From Comamonadaceae bacterium (GTDB lineage Bacteria > Pseudomonadota > Gammaproteobacteria > Burkholderiales > Burkholderiaceae_C), in NCBI GenBank assembly GCA_027486495.1, contig JAIXOZ010000174.1:1-64000 (forward strand): DNA of 64,000 nucleotides. The letters run 5' to 3'. Shown here piece after piece: positions 34,157-42,315 of this stretch (positions are counted from its first letter, which is position 1; every line of letters begins with the position of its first letter). Position numbers and translations under genes: made by a program. The notes under the pieces are model-generated. The model was not told where the DNA came from, made no database searches, and was given only the letters and a program-made list of their open reading frames with translations.

Positions 34157-35488
34157 TCAGTGGAACTGCTCTTCTTCGGTCGAGCCGGTCAGGGCTTTCA
34201 CAGAAGACGAACCACCTTGGATCACAGTGGTCACGTCGTCAAAGTAGCCCGCACCAACTTCTTGTTGGTGTGACACGAAGGTGTACCCCTTGTCGCGTGC
34301 TGCGAACTCAGGCTCTTGCACCATGTTGACGTAGTGCTTCATGCCTTCGCCGTTGGCGTAGGCGTGGGCAAACTGGAAGGTGTTGTACCAGTTGATGTGG
34401 ATACCGGCCAGTGTGATGAACTGGTACTTGTAGCCCAATGCAGACAGGTCTTCCTGGAACGAAGCGATTTGGCTGTCGTTGAGGTTCTTCTTCCAGTTGA
34501 AAGAAGGTGAGCAGTTGTAAGACAAGAGCTTGCCTGGGCAAGCGGCATGCACAGCTTGTGCGAATTCACGGGCAAAGCCAATATCTGGCACGCCGGTTTC
34601 ACACCATACCAAGTCAGCGTAAGGTGCGTAGGCCACGCCGCGGCTGATGGCTTGCTCCAAACCGTTTTTGACGCGGTAGAAACCCTCTTGTGTGCGCTCG
34701 CCAGTCAAGAAAGGTTTGTCGTTGGCATCGTGGTCAGACGTGACCAAGTTGGCAGCTTCGGCGTCCGTGCGAGCCAGCACAATGGTGGACACGCCCATGA
34801 CGTCAGCTGCAAACCGTGCAGAGATCAACTTCTCGCAAGCTTCTTGTGTGGGCACCAAGACTTTGCCCCCCATGTGACCGCATTTCTTCACAGCAGCCAA
34901 TTGGTCTTCGAAGTGCACGCCAGCAGCGCCGGAGGCAATCATGTTCTTCATCAGTTCGAACGCGTTCAACACGCCACCGAAACCAGCTTCAGCGTCGGCT
35001 ACGATGGGCAAGAAGTAGTCGATGAATTCTTTGTCACCAGGGTTGATGCCACGGCCCCACTGGATTTCGTCTGCGCGCTTGAAGGTGTTGTTGATGCGGC
35101 GAACCATGGTGGGCACCGAGTCGTAGGCGTAGAGCGACTGGTCGGGGTACATGGTTTCGGAAGTGTTGCCGTCGGCAGCGACTTGCCAGCCCGACAGGTA
35201 GACGGCTTCGAGCCCAGCTTTGGCTTGTTGCATGGCTTGGCCAGCGCTGATGGCACCAAAGGCGTTGACGTAGCCTTTTTTGGCACCGCCGTTGACTTTT
35301 TCCCACAGCTTTTCTGCACCGCGCTTGGCCAGGGTGTGCTCTATGGGCATGCTGCCACGCAGACGCACGACGTCGGCAGCGGAGTAACCGCGTTTGACGC
35401 CTTTCCAGCGCGGGTTGGTGGCCCAGTCTTTTTCAAGTGCTGCAATTTGTTGTTCGCGGCTGAGTTGTTGGGTGATGTCGGATGGCAT
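34157..35488 (-). CDS. aceA: Isocitrate lyase
   Basis: AceA cleaves isocitrate to glyoxylate and succinate, the first step of the glyoxylate shunt used for growth on acetate or fatty acids. The 443-residue protein carries the catalytic KKCGHMGGK loop (about 201-209) and the substrate-binding segments [20 protein letters not shown]-type RTDAEAANL and [19 protein letters not shown] lies 6 bases before the ATG. Upstream is a 512-bp AT-rich region with two related palindromic operators and an IHF consensus. No malate synthase gene is in the window. Confidence 0.97.
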   Translation of the reverse strand: MPSDITQQLSREQQIAALEKDWATNPRWKGVKRGYSAADVVRLRGSMPIEHTLAKRGAEKLWEKVNGGAKKGYVNAFGAISAGQAMQQAKAGLEAVYLSGWQVAADGNTSETMYPDQSLYAYDSVPTMVRRINNTFKRADEIQWGRGINPGDKEFIDYFLPIVADAEAGFGGVLNAFELMKNMIASGAAGVHFEDQLAAVKKCGHMGGKVLVPTQEACEKLISARFAADVMGVSTIVLARTDAEAANLVTSDHDANDKPFLTGERTQEGFYRVKNGLEQAISRGVAYAPYADLVWCETGVPDIGFAREFAQAVHAACPGKLLSYNCSPSFNWKKNLNDSQIASFQEDLSALGYKYQFITLAGIHINWYNTFQFAHAYANGEGMKHYVNMVQEPEFAARDKGYTFVSHQQEVGAGYFDDVTTVIQGGSSSVKALTGSTEEEQFH

Positions 35489-35560
35489 GGGAAACTCCTG
35501 TGGTCAAGTTGAAATCAAGCGAAGGGGGGCAGCGGTTTCTGCCCTGTCGTTGACCTATCT

Positions 35561-35610
35561 TAACTCTTATAGAAGACTCAACCATTCTCTTATGTCTTAT
35601 ACAAGACATA
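35561..35610. promoter_or_regulatory. Tandem operators upstream of aceA
   Basis: TATGTCTT-ATAC-AAGACATA (35591-35610) has perfect 8-bp arms. A weaker copy, TAACTCTT-ATAG-AAGACTCA (35561-35580), shares TCTT-ATAN-AAGA. Their centres are exactly 30 bp apart, about three helical turns, 70-120 bp upstream of the aceA ATG. The symmetry and core resemble GntR-type operators, but the regulator is not identified. Confidence 0.65.
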
Positions 35611-35625
35611 TTTTTAAATGTTTAA

Positions 35626-35638
35626 AATCAATATGTTG
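35626..35638 (+). promoter_or_regulatory. IHF consensus site upstream of aceA
   Basis: AATCAATATGTTG matches WATCAANNNNTTR at every position and lies in AT-rich DNA 16 bp upstream of the operator pair relative to aceA. IHF contributes to aceBAK expression in E. coli, and ihfA is in this window. Confidence 0.45.
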
Positions 35639-36000
35639 GATAAGTTATTTTTCAATACGAAATATAAAATCACAATTCGAGAGATGAAGGACACTTCAAA
35701 TTCATCAATTTTTCATAATATGAAAATAAAAAACAATCTATGAAATTTCTCTTTAACGCTCAGCACCACAACCCGAGCCAAGCCTTTGCATGCCAATGAA
35801 ACCGAGCGATAACGCCAAATGAAGCTGGTGAAAGTTGCCGAGACCCAAAAAAGCCCAACTACAAGGGCAAATCAGCAACAAACTCATGCGGAAAATGATT
35901 TTTCTGCTTGGAAAGTGCAACTTTCTCCATTAGCATCCAACTAGCTGAAAACACATCGTTTCTCAGCGGCGAACTCACTTCCGACCAAAGGAATTTCATC

Positions 36001-36405
36001 ATGGCAACTGCGAAAAAAACCCCGGCCAAAAAAGCTGCAGCACCCGCTAAAAAAGCAGCACCGGCAACCAAGGCTGCGCCCGCCAAAAAAGCGGCCGCTC
36101 CTGCTAAAAAGGTGGCTGCCAAAGCACCCGCCAAAAAGGCTGCTCCTGCAACAAAACGCACCCCCAACCCCGCCTTCATGAAAGCACTGACCCCCAGTGC
36201 CGCTCTGGCTGCCGTGGTGGGTGCCACTCCTCTGCCACGCACAGAAGTGGTCAGCAAAATGTGGGTTTACATCAAGAAACACAATCTGCAAGACAGCGTA
36301 AACCGCCGCGCTATCAATGCCGATGACAAGCTCAAGGCAGTTTTCGGCAAAGCGCAGGTCACCATGTTCGAAATGGCTGGTCTGATCGGTAAACACCTGA
36401 AGTAA
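36001..36405 (+). CDS. SWIB-domain protein with histone H1-like N-terminus
   Basis: Residues 2 to about 53 are a Lys/Ala/Pro repeat region (AKKTPAKKAAAPAKKAAPATKAAP...) like histone H1 tails. Residues about 58-134 form a SWIB/MDM2 domain, with ALTPSAALAAVVGATPLPRTEVVSKMWVYIKKHNLQDSVNRRAINADDKLKAVFG. Such proteins occur in betaproteobacteria and Chlamydia; they are thought to bind DNA, but their role is unsettled. AAAGGA precedes the ATG at 36001; the ORF-track start is upstream of this. It is 134 residues, ends at a bidirectional terminator and is divergent from aceA. Confidence 0.9.
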   Translation: MATAKKTPAKKAAAPAKKAAPATKAAPAKKAAAPAKKVAAKAPAKKAAPATKRTPNPAFMKALTPSAALAAVVGATPLPRTEVVSKMWVYIKKHNLQDSVNRRAINADDKLKAVFGKAQVTMFEMAGLIGKHLK

Positions 36406-36423
36406 TTCGGTTGCTTGACCCAT

Positions 36424-36453
36424 AAAAAAAACCCGCCTCGGCGGGTTTTTTTT
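36424..36453. terminator. Bidirectional Rho-independent terminator
   Basis: A-run, CCCGCC-TC-GGCGGG, then a T-run of eight. It lies between the convergent SWIB gene and the TPP-enzyme gene and has strong T-runs on both strands. Confidence 0.92.
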
Positions 36454-36504
36454 ATGGGTCAGCGTTCAGATCGCCAAGGCTGGGCGAGCATCCAAGCTTG
36501 GAAA

Positions 36505-38205
36505 TCAAGTGACGACTTGGCGGTTCAAAGCGGCCTGAGTGATCGCACTCAAAGTCCCGCGTGTAGAAATCACCTCTGGATCGAGCATGACCTCAATGAG
36601 TGTGCCTTGAGGACGCGCCAATGCAGCCAGCAGCGACGGCTCGAAGGCTTCGGTATGCTCGATGCGCACACCCACATAACCATAAGCTCCAGCCAAAGCC
36701 GCAAAATCGGGGTTTTGCAATTTGGAGCCAGCAACATGCTCGGGGTATTCACGCTCCTGGTGCATGCGGATGGTGCCGTACATGCCGTTGTTCAGCAACA
36801 CGATGATGCTCTTGCCACCATGCTGCACCGCAGTGGCCAGTTCTTGACCGTTCATCAAGAAGTCACCGTCCCCAGCGATGGTGAAGGCCAAACGCCCAGT
36901 CAGCAAGTTGGCTGCAATGCCAGCAGGTACGCCGTAACCCATGGCGCCCACGGTAGGGGCCAACTGGGTTTTGTGGCCCTTGACCAGCCCGTGATGCTTG
37001 TAAAAACGGTGCATCCAGCTGGCGAAATTGCCCGCGCCATTGGTCAGCACGGCATCGGCTGGCAAATGCTTTTGCAGCGTGGCCACGATGGCGGGCATAT
37101 CGATGTCGCCCGGCAAGGTCTGCGGCGTGAGGTTGTTCAGGTAGTCAGCGTGGGCTGCTTGGGTCCAATCGGCCCAGGGCAGCTCCGTGGGGGCGCTCAA
37201 GACCTCCAGGCTGCGGGCGGCCGCATTCATGGTCGCGTTGATGGCCAAATCGGCTTGGTACACACGGTTGAGCTCTTCGGCACTGGCATGGATGTGCACC
37301 AGCTTCTGGCGAGTTTTGGGCGCTTGCAATAAGGTGTAGCCCCCGGTGGTCATCTCACCCAGGCGCGGGCCAATGGCCACAATCAGATCGGCATCGCGCA
37401 CACGCTGGGCCAATGCCGGTCCAATCCCAATGCCCACATCCCCGGCGTACAAGGAATGGTGGTTGTCAAAGGTGTCCTGAAAACGGAATGCGTTGGTCAC
37501 GGGCAACTGCCAGTTTTCGGCAAATCGCTGCAAGGCTTGCGCCGACTGCGGTGTCCAGCCACCGCCGCCCGCAATCACCAGTGGTTTGCGAGCCGCCAAC
37601 AGCATGTCACGCAGCGTGCGCAAAGCACCCGGGTCACTCCAAGCCTGTACCGGCTCCACGCGCGCCAGGGCCTGAGCCTTGACGGGGCGGGTCAGCATGT
37701 CTTCGGGCAACACCAAGACCACCGGACCAGGGCGGCCGTTCATGGCCGTTGCAAATGCGCGAGCCACATATTCCGGCAAGCGCTCGGGATCGTCCACCCG
37801 CTCGACGCGTTTGGCCATGCCTTTGGTGGATGGGCCAAAAAAGTGGGTGTAATCCATTTCCTGAAAGGCCTCGCGGTCGCGGGTGTCGCTGGCCACGTCG
37901 CCGACAAACAAAATCATGGGCGTAGAGTCTTGAAATGCGGTGTGCACCCCAATCGAAGCGTTCGTAGCCCCAGGACCGCGCGTGACAAAACAGATGCCCG
38001 GACGGCCGGTCAGCTTGCCTTGGGCCTCGGCCATGAAGGCCGCCCCACCCTCTTGGCGGCAGGTCACAAAAGTGAGTTGATCGCGGTAAATGTGCAAGCC
38101 ATCCAGCACCGCCAGATAGCTCTCGCCGGGCACGCCAAAAGCATGGGTGACGCCTTGGGCCAGAAGGCATTCAACAAGCAGATGGCCAGCAATTTTTGAA
38201 GTCAT
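36505..38205 (-). CDS. Thiamine pyrophosphate-dependent enzyme, acetolactate synthase-like
   Basis: The 566-residue protein has the three domains of the TPP decarboxylase/carboligase family. The N-terminal PYR domain carries the catalytic Glu in TCRQEGGAAFMAEAQGK (about 52) and FVTRGPGATNA. A central domain follows, then the C-terminal PP domain with the metal/TPP motif AGDGDFLMNGQELATAVQ...NNGMYG. It is nearest to the acetolactate synthase large-subunit group, but no ilvN regulatory subunit follows and it is unlinked to other ilv genes. The substrate is therefore unknown; another 2-oxoacid is equally possible. It lies 89 bp downstream of clpB. Confidence 0.85.
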   Translation of the reverse strand: MTSKIAGHLLVECLLAQGVTHAFGVPGESYLAVLDGLHIYRDQLTFVTCRQEGGAAFMAEAQGKLTGRPGICFVTRGPGATNASIGVHTAFQDSTPMILFVGDVASDTRDREAFQEMDYTHFFGPSTKGMAKRVERVDDPERLPEYVARAFATAMNGRPGPVVLVLPEDMLTRPVKAQALARVEPVQAWSDPGALRTLRDMLLAARKPLVIAGGGGWTPQSAQALQRFAENWQLPVTNAFRFQDTFDNHHSLYAGDVGIGIGPALAQRVRDADLIVAIGPRLGEMTTGGYTLLQAPKTRQKLVHIHASAEELNRVYQADLAINATMNAAARSLEVLSAPTELPWADWTQAAHADYLNNLTPQTLPGDIDMPAIVATLQKHLPADAVLTNGAGNFASWMHRFYKHHGLVKGHKTQLAPTVGAMGYGVPAGIAANLLTGRLAFTIAGDGDFLMNGQELATAVQHGGKSIIVLLNNGMYGTIRMHQEREYPEHVAGSKLQNPDFAALAGAYGYVGVRIEHTEAFEPSLLAALARPQGTLIEVMLDPEVISTRGTLSAITQAALNRQVVT

Positions 38206-38294
38206 GGCCGCATTGTGCCCAAGCCACTACCCCGCCTGTGTCACCACCGTGCAGATCACCACTTGAAAAGCAGTGACCTGCTCGGCGCTGGCAC

Positions 38295-40898
38295 TCAAGC
38301 CTGCTCAATGACCTTGAAATCAAAAACCCCAGGCCGCTGCACCGGGTCCACGGTGACCTGGACCGTGCTTTTGGGTGGGAATCGACCTTCCAGCAAGAGC
38401 TTGGACAAGGGATTTTCCAAGCGCTGCTGAATGGCGCGCTTGAGCGGACGCGCACCAAACACCGGATCAAAACCCACCTTGGCCAACTCGGACAGGGCCG
38501 CAGGGCTGACTTCCAGCGTCAGGTCCATCCGGGCCAAGCGGGCTTGCAAAACCTGCAACTGAATTTGTGCAATGGACGCGATGTGCTGGGCATCCAGCCC
38601 ATGAAACACCACAGTCTCGTCAATCCGGTTCAAGAACTCGGGGCGGAAATGGGTCTTGAGCTCGTCCCACACCGCGTCCTTGATGTCTTCAGCAGGTTGG
38701 CCCACCATGGATTGGATCAGGTGTGAGCCCAAATTCGAGGTCATCACGATCACGGTGTTTTTGAAGTCCACCGTGCGCCCCTGACCATCGGTCAAGCGGC
38801 CGTCGTCCAAGACCTGCAGCAAGATGTTGAACACATCGGGGTGGGCTTTTTCCACCTCATCGAGCAGCAGCACACTGTAGGGTTTGCGACGCACGGCCTC
38901 AGTCAGGTAGCCGCCCTCTTCGTATCCCACATAGCCGGGGGGCGCACCGATCAGGCGGGCCACTGAGTGTTTTTCCATGAACTCGCTCATGTCCATGCGG
39001 ATCAGGTGGTCCTCGCTGTCAAACAAAAAGCCAGCCAGCGCCTTGCACAGCTCGGTTTTGCCCACGCCTGTGGGGCCCAAAAACAGGAACGAGCCGGTTG
39101 GCCGGTTCGGATCGGACAGGCCCGAGCGCGAGCGGCGAATGGCGTTGGCCACTGCCGCAATGGCTTCGTCCTGGCCCACCACGCGCTGGTGCAGCTTGTC
39201 TTCCATCTGCAGGAGTTTTTCACGCTCGCCCTGCATCATCTTGGACACCGGAATGCCCGTGGCGCGCGACACCACCTCGGCAATCTCTTCAGCACCCACC
39301 TGTGTGCGCAGCAAGCGGTGCACGGGTTTTTCGCCAGGCGCAGCTTCTTTGGCCTGCACCTCCTTGAGGGTTTTTTCAAGCGCAGGCAGCTTGCCGTACT
39401 GCAACTCGGCCACCTTGTTGAAATCCCCCTTGCGGGTCAACTCCTCGATCTGCTGCTTGAGCTGGTCGATTTGCTCGCGCACTTGCTGGCCGCCTTGGGC
39501 TTGCGCTTTTTCCGCCCGCCAAATTTCCTCCAGATCGGCCGCTTCTTTTTTCAGTTTGTCGATCTCTTCTTCGATCAAAGCAAAGCGTTTTTGCGAGGCC
39601 TCATCGCTTTCCCGGCGTACTGCCTCTCGCTCGATCTGCAGCTGAATCAAACGCCGGTCGAGCTTGTCCATCACCTCGGGCTTGGAGTCGATTTCGATCT
39701 TGATCTTGGCTGCCGCCTCGTCAATCAAGTCAATGGCTTTGTCGGGCAAAAAACGGTCGGTGATGTAGCGGTGGCTGAGCTCAGCCGCCGCCACAATGGC
39801 CGGGTCGGTGATGTCCACGCCGTGGTGGATTTCGTACTTTTCTTGCAGGCCACGCAAGATGGCAATGGTGGCCTCCACCGTGGGTTCGTTGACCAAAATT
39901 TTCTGAAAACGACGTTCCAGGGCCGCGTCTTTTTCAATGTATTTGCGGTACTCATCCAGTGTGGTGGCGCCCACGCAATGGAGCTCGCCACGGGCCAGTG
40001 CGGGCTTGAGCATGTTGCCCGCGTCCATCGCGCCTTCTGCCTTGCCCGCGCCCACCATGGTGTGCAGTTCATCGATGAACACAATGGTCTGCCCCTCGTC
40101 TTTGGCCAATTCGCTCAGCACGGTTTTCAGACGCTCTTCAAACTCCCCACGGAACTTGGCCCCGGCCAGCAACGCCGCCATATCGAGCGACAGCACACGT
40201 TTGCCCTTGAGTGAATCAGGCACCTCGCCTGCCACGATGCGCTGGGCCAGGCCCTCCACAATCGCGGTCTTGCCCACCCCCGGCTCGCCGATCAGCACAG
40301 GGTTGTTTTTGGTTCTTCGTTGCAAGACCTGAATCGCGCGTCGAATCTCGTCATCCCGGCCAATCACCGGGTCCAACTTGCCGATGCGGGCACGCTCGGT
40401 CAGGTCGATGCAATACTTCTTGAGCGCCTCGCGCTGGCCTTCGGCATCGGCACTGCCCACACTTTGGCCGCCACGCACCGCCTCGATGGCGGTCTCCAAG
40501 CTCTTGCGGTTCAGCCCATGCTCTTTGGCGATGCGCCCCGCCTCGGCCTTGCTCTCGGTCAAGGCCAGCAAAAACAATTCGCCTGCGATGAAGGCATCGC
40601 CACGCTTGATGGCTTCTTTTTCTGCCGCCTGCAAGAGCTTGACCAAATCTGGTCCCACGGTGACCTGGTCTTGTCCGCTGACCTGGGGCAAGCGCGAGAC
40701 GGCCAATTCAGCCGCCTGCAGCAATGCGGGCACCTGAACACCCGCACGCAGCAAGATGGCTTTGGGGCCGTCGTCCTGCTTCAGCATAGTGACCAGCAGA
40801 TGCTGAGGCTCGATGTAAGCATGGTCTTTCCCGAGGGCCAGCGACTGGGCGTCCGACAAGGCTTCCTGGAACTTGGTGGTGAGTTTGTCAATTCGCAT
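38295..40898 (-). CDS. clpB: Chaperone ClpB
   Basis: ClpB is the AAA+ disaggregase that works with DnaK. The 867-residue protein has the N-domain ([34 protein letters not shown]), AAA-1 with GEPGVGKT, the long coiled-coil M-domain (about 410-525, [20 protein letters not shown]...), AAA-2 with GPTGVGKT, and [15 protein letters not shown]. It lacks the IGF/L loop for ClpP. The M-domain separates it from ClpA. I chose the ATG at 40898 because GGAG lies 8 bases upstream. A CTTGAAA element about 45 bases upstream suggests heat-shock control. Confidence 0.96.
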   Translation of the reverse strand: MRIDKLTTKFQEALSDAQSLALGKDHAYIEPQHLLVTMLKQDDGPKAILLRAGVQVPALLQAAELAVSRLPQVSGQDQVTVGPDLVKLLQAAEKEAIKRGDAFIAGELFLLALTESKAEAGRIAKEHGLNRKSLETAIEAVRGGQSVGSADAEGQREALKKYCIDLTERARIGKLDPVIGRDDEIRRAIQVLQRRTKNNPVLIGEPGVGKTAIVEGLAQRIVAGEVPDSLKGKRVLSLDMAALLAGAKFRGEFEERLKTVLSELAKDEGQTIVFIDELHTMVGAGKAEGAMDAGNMLKPALARGELHCVGATTLDEYRKYIEKDAALERRFQKILVNEPTVEATIAILRGLQEKYEIHHGVDITDPAIVAAAELSHRYITDRFLPDKAIDLIDEAAAKIKIEIDSKPEVMDKLDRRLIQLQIEREAVRRESDEASQKRFALIEEEIDKLKKEAADLEEIWRAEKAQAQGGQQVREQIDQLKQQIEELTRKGDFNKVAELQYGKLPALEKTLKEVQAKEAAPGEKPVHRLLRTQVGAEEIAEVVSRATGIPVSKMMQGEREKLLQMEDKLHQRVVGQDEAIAAVANAIRRSRSGLSDPNRPTGSFLFLGPTGVGKTELCKALAGFLFDSEDHLIRMDMSEFMEKHSVARLIGAPPGYVGYEEGGYLTEAVRRKPYSVLLLDEVEKAHPDVFNILLQVLDDGRLTDGQGRTVDFKNTVIVMTSNLGSHLIQSMVGQPAEDIKDAVWDELKTHFRPEFLNRIDETVVFHGLDAQHIASIAQIQLQVLQARLARMDLTLEVSPAALSELAKVGFDPVFGARPLKRAIQQRLENPLSKLLLEGRFPPKSTVQVTVDPVQRPGVFDFKVIEQA

Positions 40899-40929
40899 GT
40901 GTGGTTCTCCAATGACTTTCAACTTGTGC

Positions 40930-40950
40930 TGAAAATGTCATTTTCAAGGG
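40930..40950. promoter_or_regulatory. 17-bp palindrome and CTTGAAA element upstream of clpB
   Basis: TGAAAATG-T-CATTTTCA (40930-40946) is perfectly symmetric. On the minus strand CCCTTGAAA (40942-40950) overlaps its arm and matches the sigma-32 -35 consensus CTTGAAA. No CCCCAT-type -10 is seen at the right spacing, so the promoter call is tentative. Confidence 0.4.
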
Positions 40951-40973
40951 CCGCTGAGGGAGGCACTTTTGCC

Positions 40974-40979
40974 TAAAAT
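40974..40979 (+). promoter_or_regulatory. Candidate -10 box abutting the 40986 start codon
   Basis: TAAAAT ends six bases before the ATG at 40986. A transcript from it would start at about the A of ATG, giving a leaderless mRNA. There is no Shine-Dalgarno sequence and no clear -35. Confidence 0.35.
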
Positions 40980-40985
40980 CAAAAG

Positions 40986-41537
40986 ATGAACATTCACCAA
41001 CTGTCTGTGAACCACGATGAGCGCCAAGACCGCTTGTTGCTACGCCTTAACACCCAGGACCAGCAGGAGTTCCGTTTCTGGTTGACCCGGCGCATGACGC
41101 TGCGTTTAGTGCCAGCCATCGAACAATCGGCCGTGCGTCTTGAGGCAACCCAACCCGGCGTGGCAGCCACAGATGTTCCATCGCAAAATCTGCTGACTGA
41201 ACTCAAGCGCGATGCATTTTTGAAAAAAGCCGACTTTTCCACCCCTTTTGAAAGCCGAGCCACACAATGGCCTCTGGGGGCAGAACCCCTGCTCATTACA
41301 GATGCCCATTTGACGATCAAACCCAGCGGGGCCTTGGAGATTTCTTTTGAGGACAAGTCCGATCCGGCCCAAGCTCGCGCATGCCAGCTGAACCTGCAAG
41401 TCAGCTTGGTGCACGGCATGGTGCACCTGATCCAGCAAGCCAGCGAAAAAGCCGAATGGGGTGCTTTGGGCCGCTCCGCCAAAGCAACCGATACAGGCCC
41501 TGTGACACCACCTGTATCGCCTCGCTACGCCCACTGA
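40986..41537 (+). CDS. Hypothetical protein, soluble, unknown function
   Basis: I do not recognise a family with certainty. The 183-residue protein begins MNIHQLSVNHDERQDRLLLRLNTQDQQEFRFWLTRRMTLRL, has alternating charged and hydrophobic segments compatible with a beta-rich cytoplasmic fold, and ends in a Thr/Pro-rich tail (TDTGPVTPPVSPRYAH). There is no signal peptide or membrane segment and no cysteine motif. Codon use matches the core genome and the reading frame fits between clpB and moaE, so it is probably a real, lineage-conserved gene. It is divergent from clpB and shares its palindromic promoter region. Confidence 0.75.
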   Translation: MNIHQLSVNHDERQDRLLLRLNTQDQQEFRFWLTRRMTLRLVPAIEQSAVRLEATQPGVAATDVPSQNLLTELKRDAFLKKADFSTPFESRATQWPLGAEPLLITDAHLTIKPSGALEISFEDKSDPAQARACQLNLQVSLVHGMVHLIQQASEKAEWGALGRSAKATDTGPVTPPVSPRYAH

Positions 41538-41570
41538 GATAGGTTGGTCACTCAGGGCCACGACCGGAAA

Positions 41571-42059
41571 TCAGGCGTTGTTGGCCTGTAAACCCCAACG
41601 TGCCAAAGCCGCATCGTCAGACACACGGGCGTCCACCCAATGAGCCCCCTGCGGGGTTTGTTCTTTTTTCCAGAACGGGGCTTGTGTTTTCAGGTAATCC
41701 ATCAAAAATTCGCAGGCTTTGAAGCTTTCACCCCGGTGCGCCGACGTGACGGCCACAAGCACGATCTGATCTGCAGGCAGCAAGCGCCCCACACGGTGCA
41801 CCACACGCGCCGCATAAAAGTCAAAGCGCTGATGGGCTTCTTCGATCATCGCTTCGATCGATTTTTCGGTCATGCCCGGGTAGTGCTCGAGCTCCATGGC
41901 CTGCACTTCATCACTCGCCTGACCGGTCAGAGCTCGGGTATCGCGCACTGTGCCCACAAAGCTGCACACGGCCCCAACCCGCAAGTCCTGACCCTGCAAG
42001 GCGGCCAACTCGGTGGACATGTCAAAGTCGTGCGTCTGGATGCTGACTCGGGGCGTCAT
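41571..42059 (-). CDS. moaE: Molybdopterin synthase catalytic subunit MoaE
   Basis: MoaE, with MoaD, inserts two sulfurs into precursor Z (cPMP) to make molybdopterin. The 162-residue protein has GAVCSFVGTVRD near residue 29-40, LEHYPGMTEKSIEAMIEEA, VHRVGRLLPADQIVLVAVTSAHRGESFKACEFLMDYLKTQAPFWKKE (the catalytic Lys pair region) and a normal length. It starts 4 bp after the moaD stop. moaA and moaC are not in the window. Confidence 0.96.
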   Translation of the reverse strand: MTPRVSIQTHDFDMSTELAALQGQDLRVGAVCSFVGTVRDTRALTGQASDEVQAMELEHYPGMTEKSIEAMIEEAHQRFDFYAARVVHRVGRLLPADQIVLVAVTSAHRGESFKACEFLMDYLKTQAPFWKKEQTPQGAHWVDARVSDDAALARWGLQANNA

Positions 42060-42063
42060 GGCT

Positions 42064-42315
42064 TTAACCTCCGGTGACGGGTGGGAAAAAGCCGACCTCG
42101 CAGCCCTCGGTCAGGGCGGCGTTGTCCTGCACCATGAGCTGATTCAGGGCCATGCGCACTGGACGGTCAGGCGACAGACAAGCCCGGTAATGCTCGCCCC
42201 GTGCCATCAACTCGGTTCGTAAAGCGGCCACATCGGCCGTCTGGGTCTCCACGGTCTCATGGGACAAACCAATGCTTTCACGCAGCGAAGCGAAATAGCG
42301 AACCTGCACTTTCAT
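42064..42315 (-). CDS. moaD: Molybdopterin synthase sulfur carrier subunit MoaD
   Basis: MoaD is a ubiquitin-fold sulfur carrier whose C-terminal Gly-Gly is adenylated and thiocarboxylated before sulfur transfer by MoaE. The 83-residue protein begins MKVQVRYFASLRE and ends PPVTGG with the required diglycine. I used the ATG at 42315, which overlaps the moeA stop (ATGA), rather than the ORF-track start inside moeA. Confidence 0.95.
   Translation of the reverse strand: MKVQVRYFASLRESIGLSHETVETQTADVAALRTELMARGEHYRACLSPDRPVRMALNQLMVQDNAALTEGCEVGFFPPVTGG

Larger units (their letters stand above)
35489..36000. promoter_or_regulatory. AT-rich divergent regulatory region, aceA and SWIB/H1-like gene
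   Basis: This is the only gene-free stretch over 300 bp. It holds the aceA leader, the operator pair, an IHF consensus, a very AT-rich core (about 35610-35760) and, near the right end, two small inverted repeats: GAAAA-TGAT-TTTTC at 35891-35904 and GAAAGT-GCA-ACTTTC at 35911-35925. I could not place a confident sigma-70 promoter in either direction. Confidence 0.6.
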
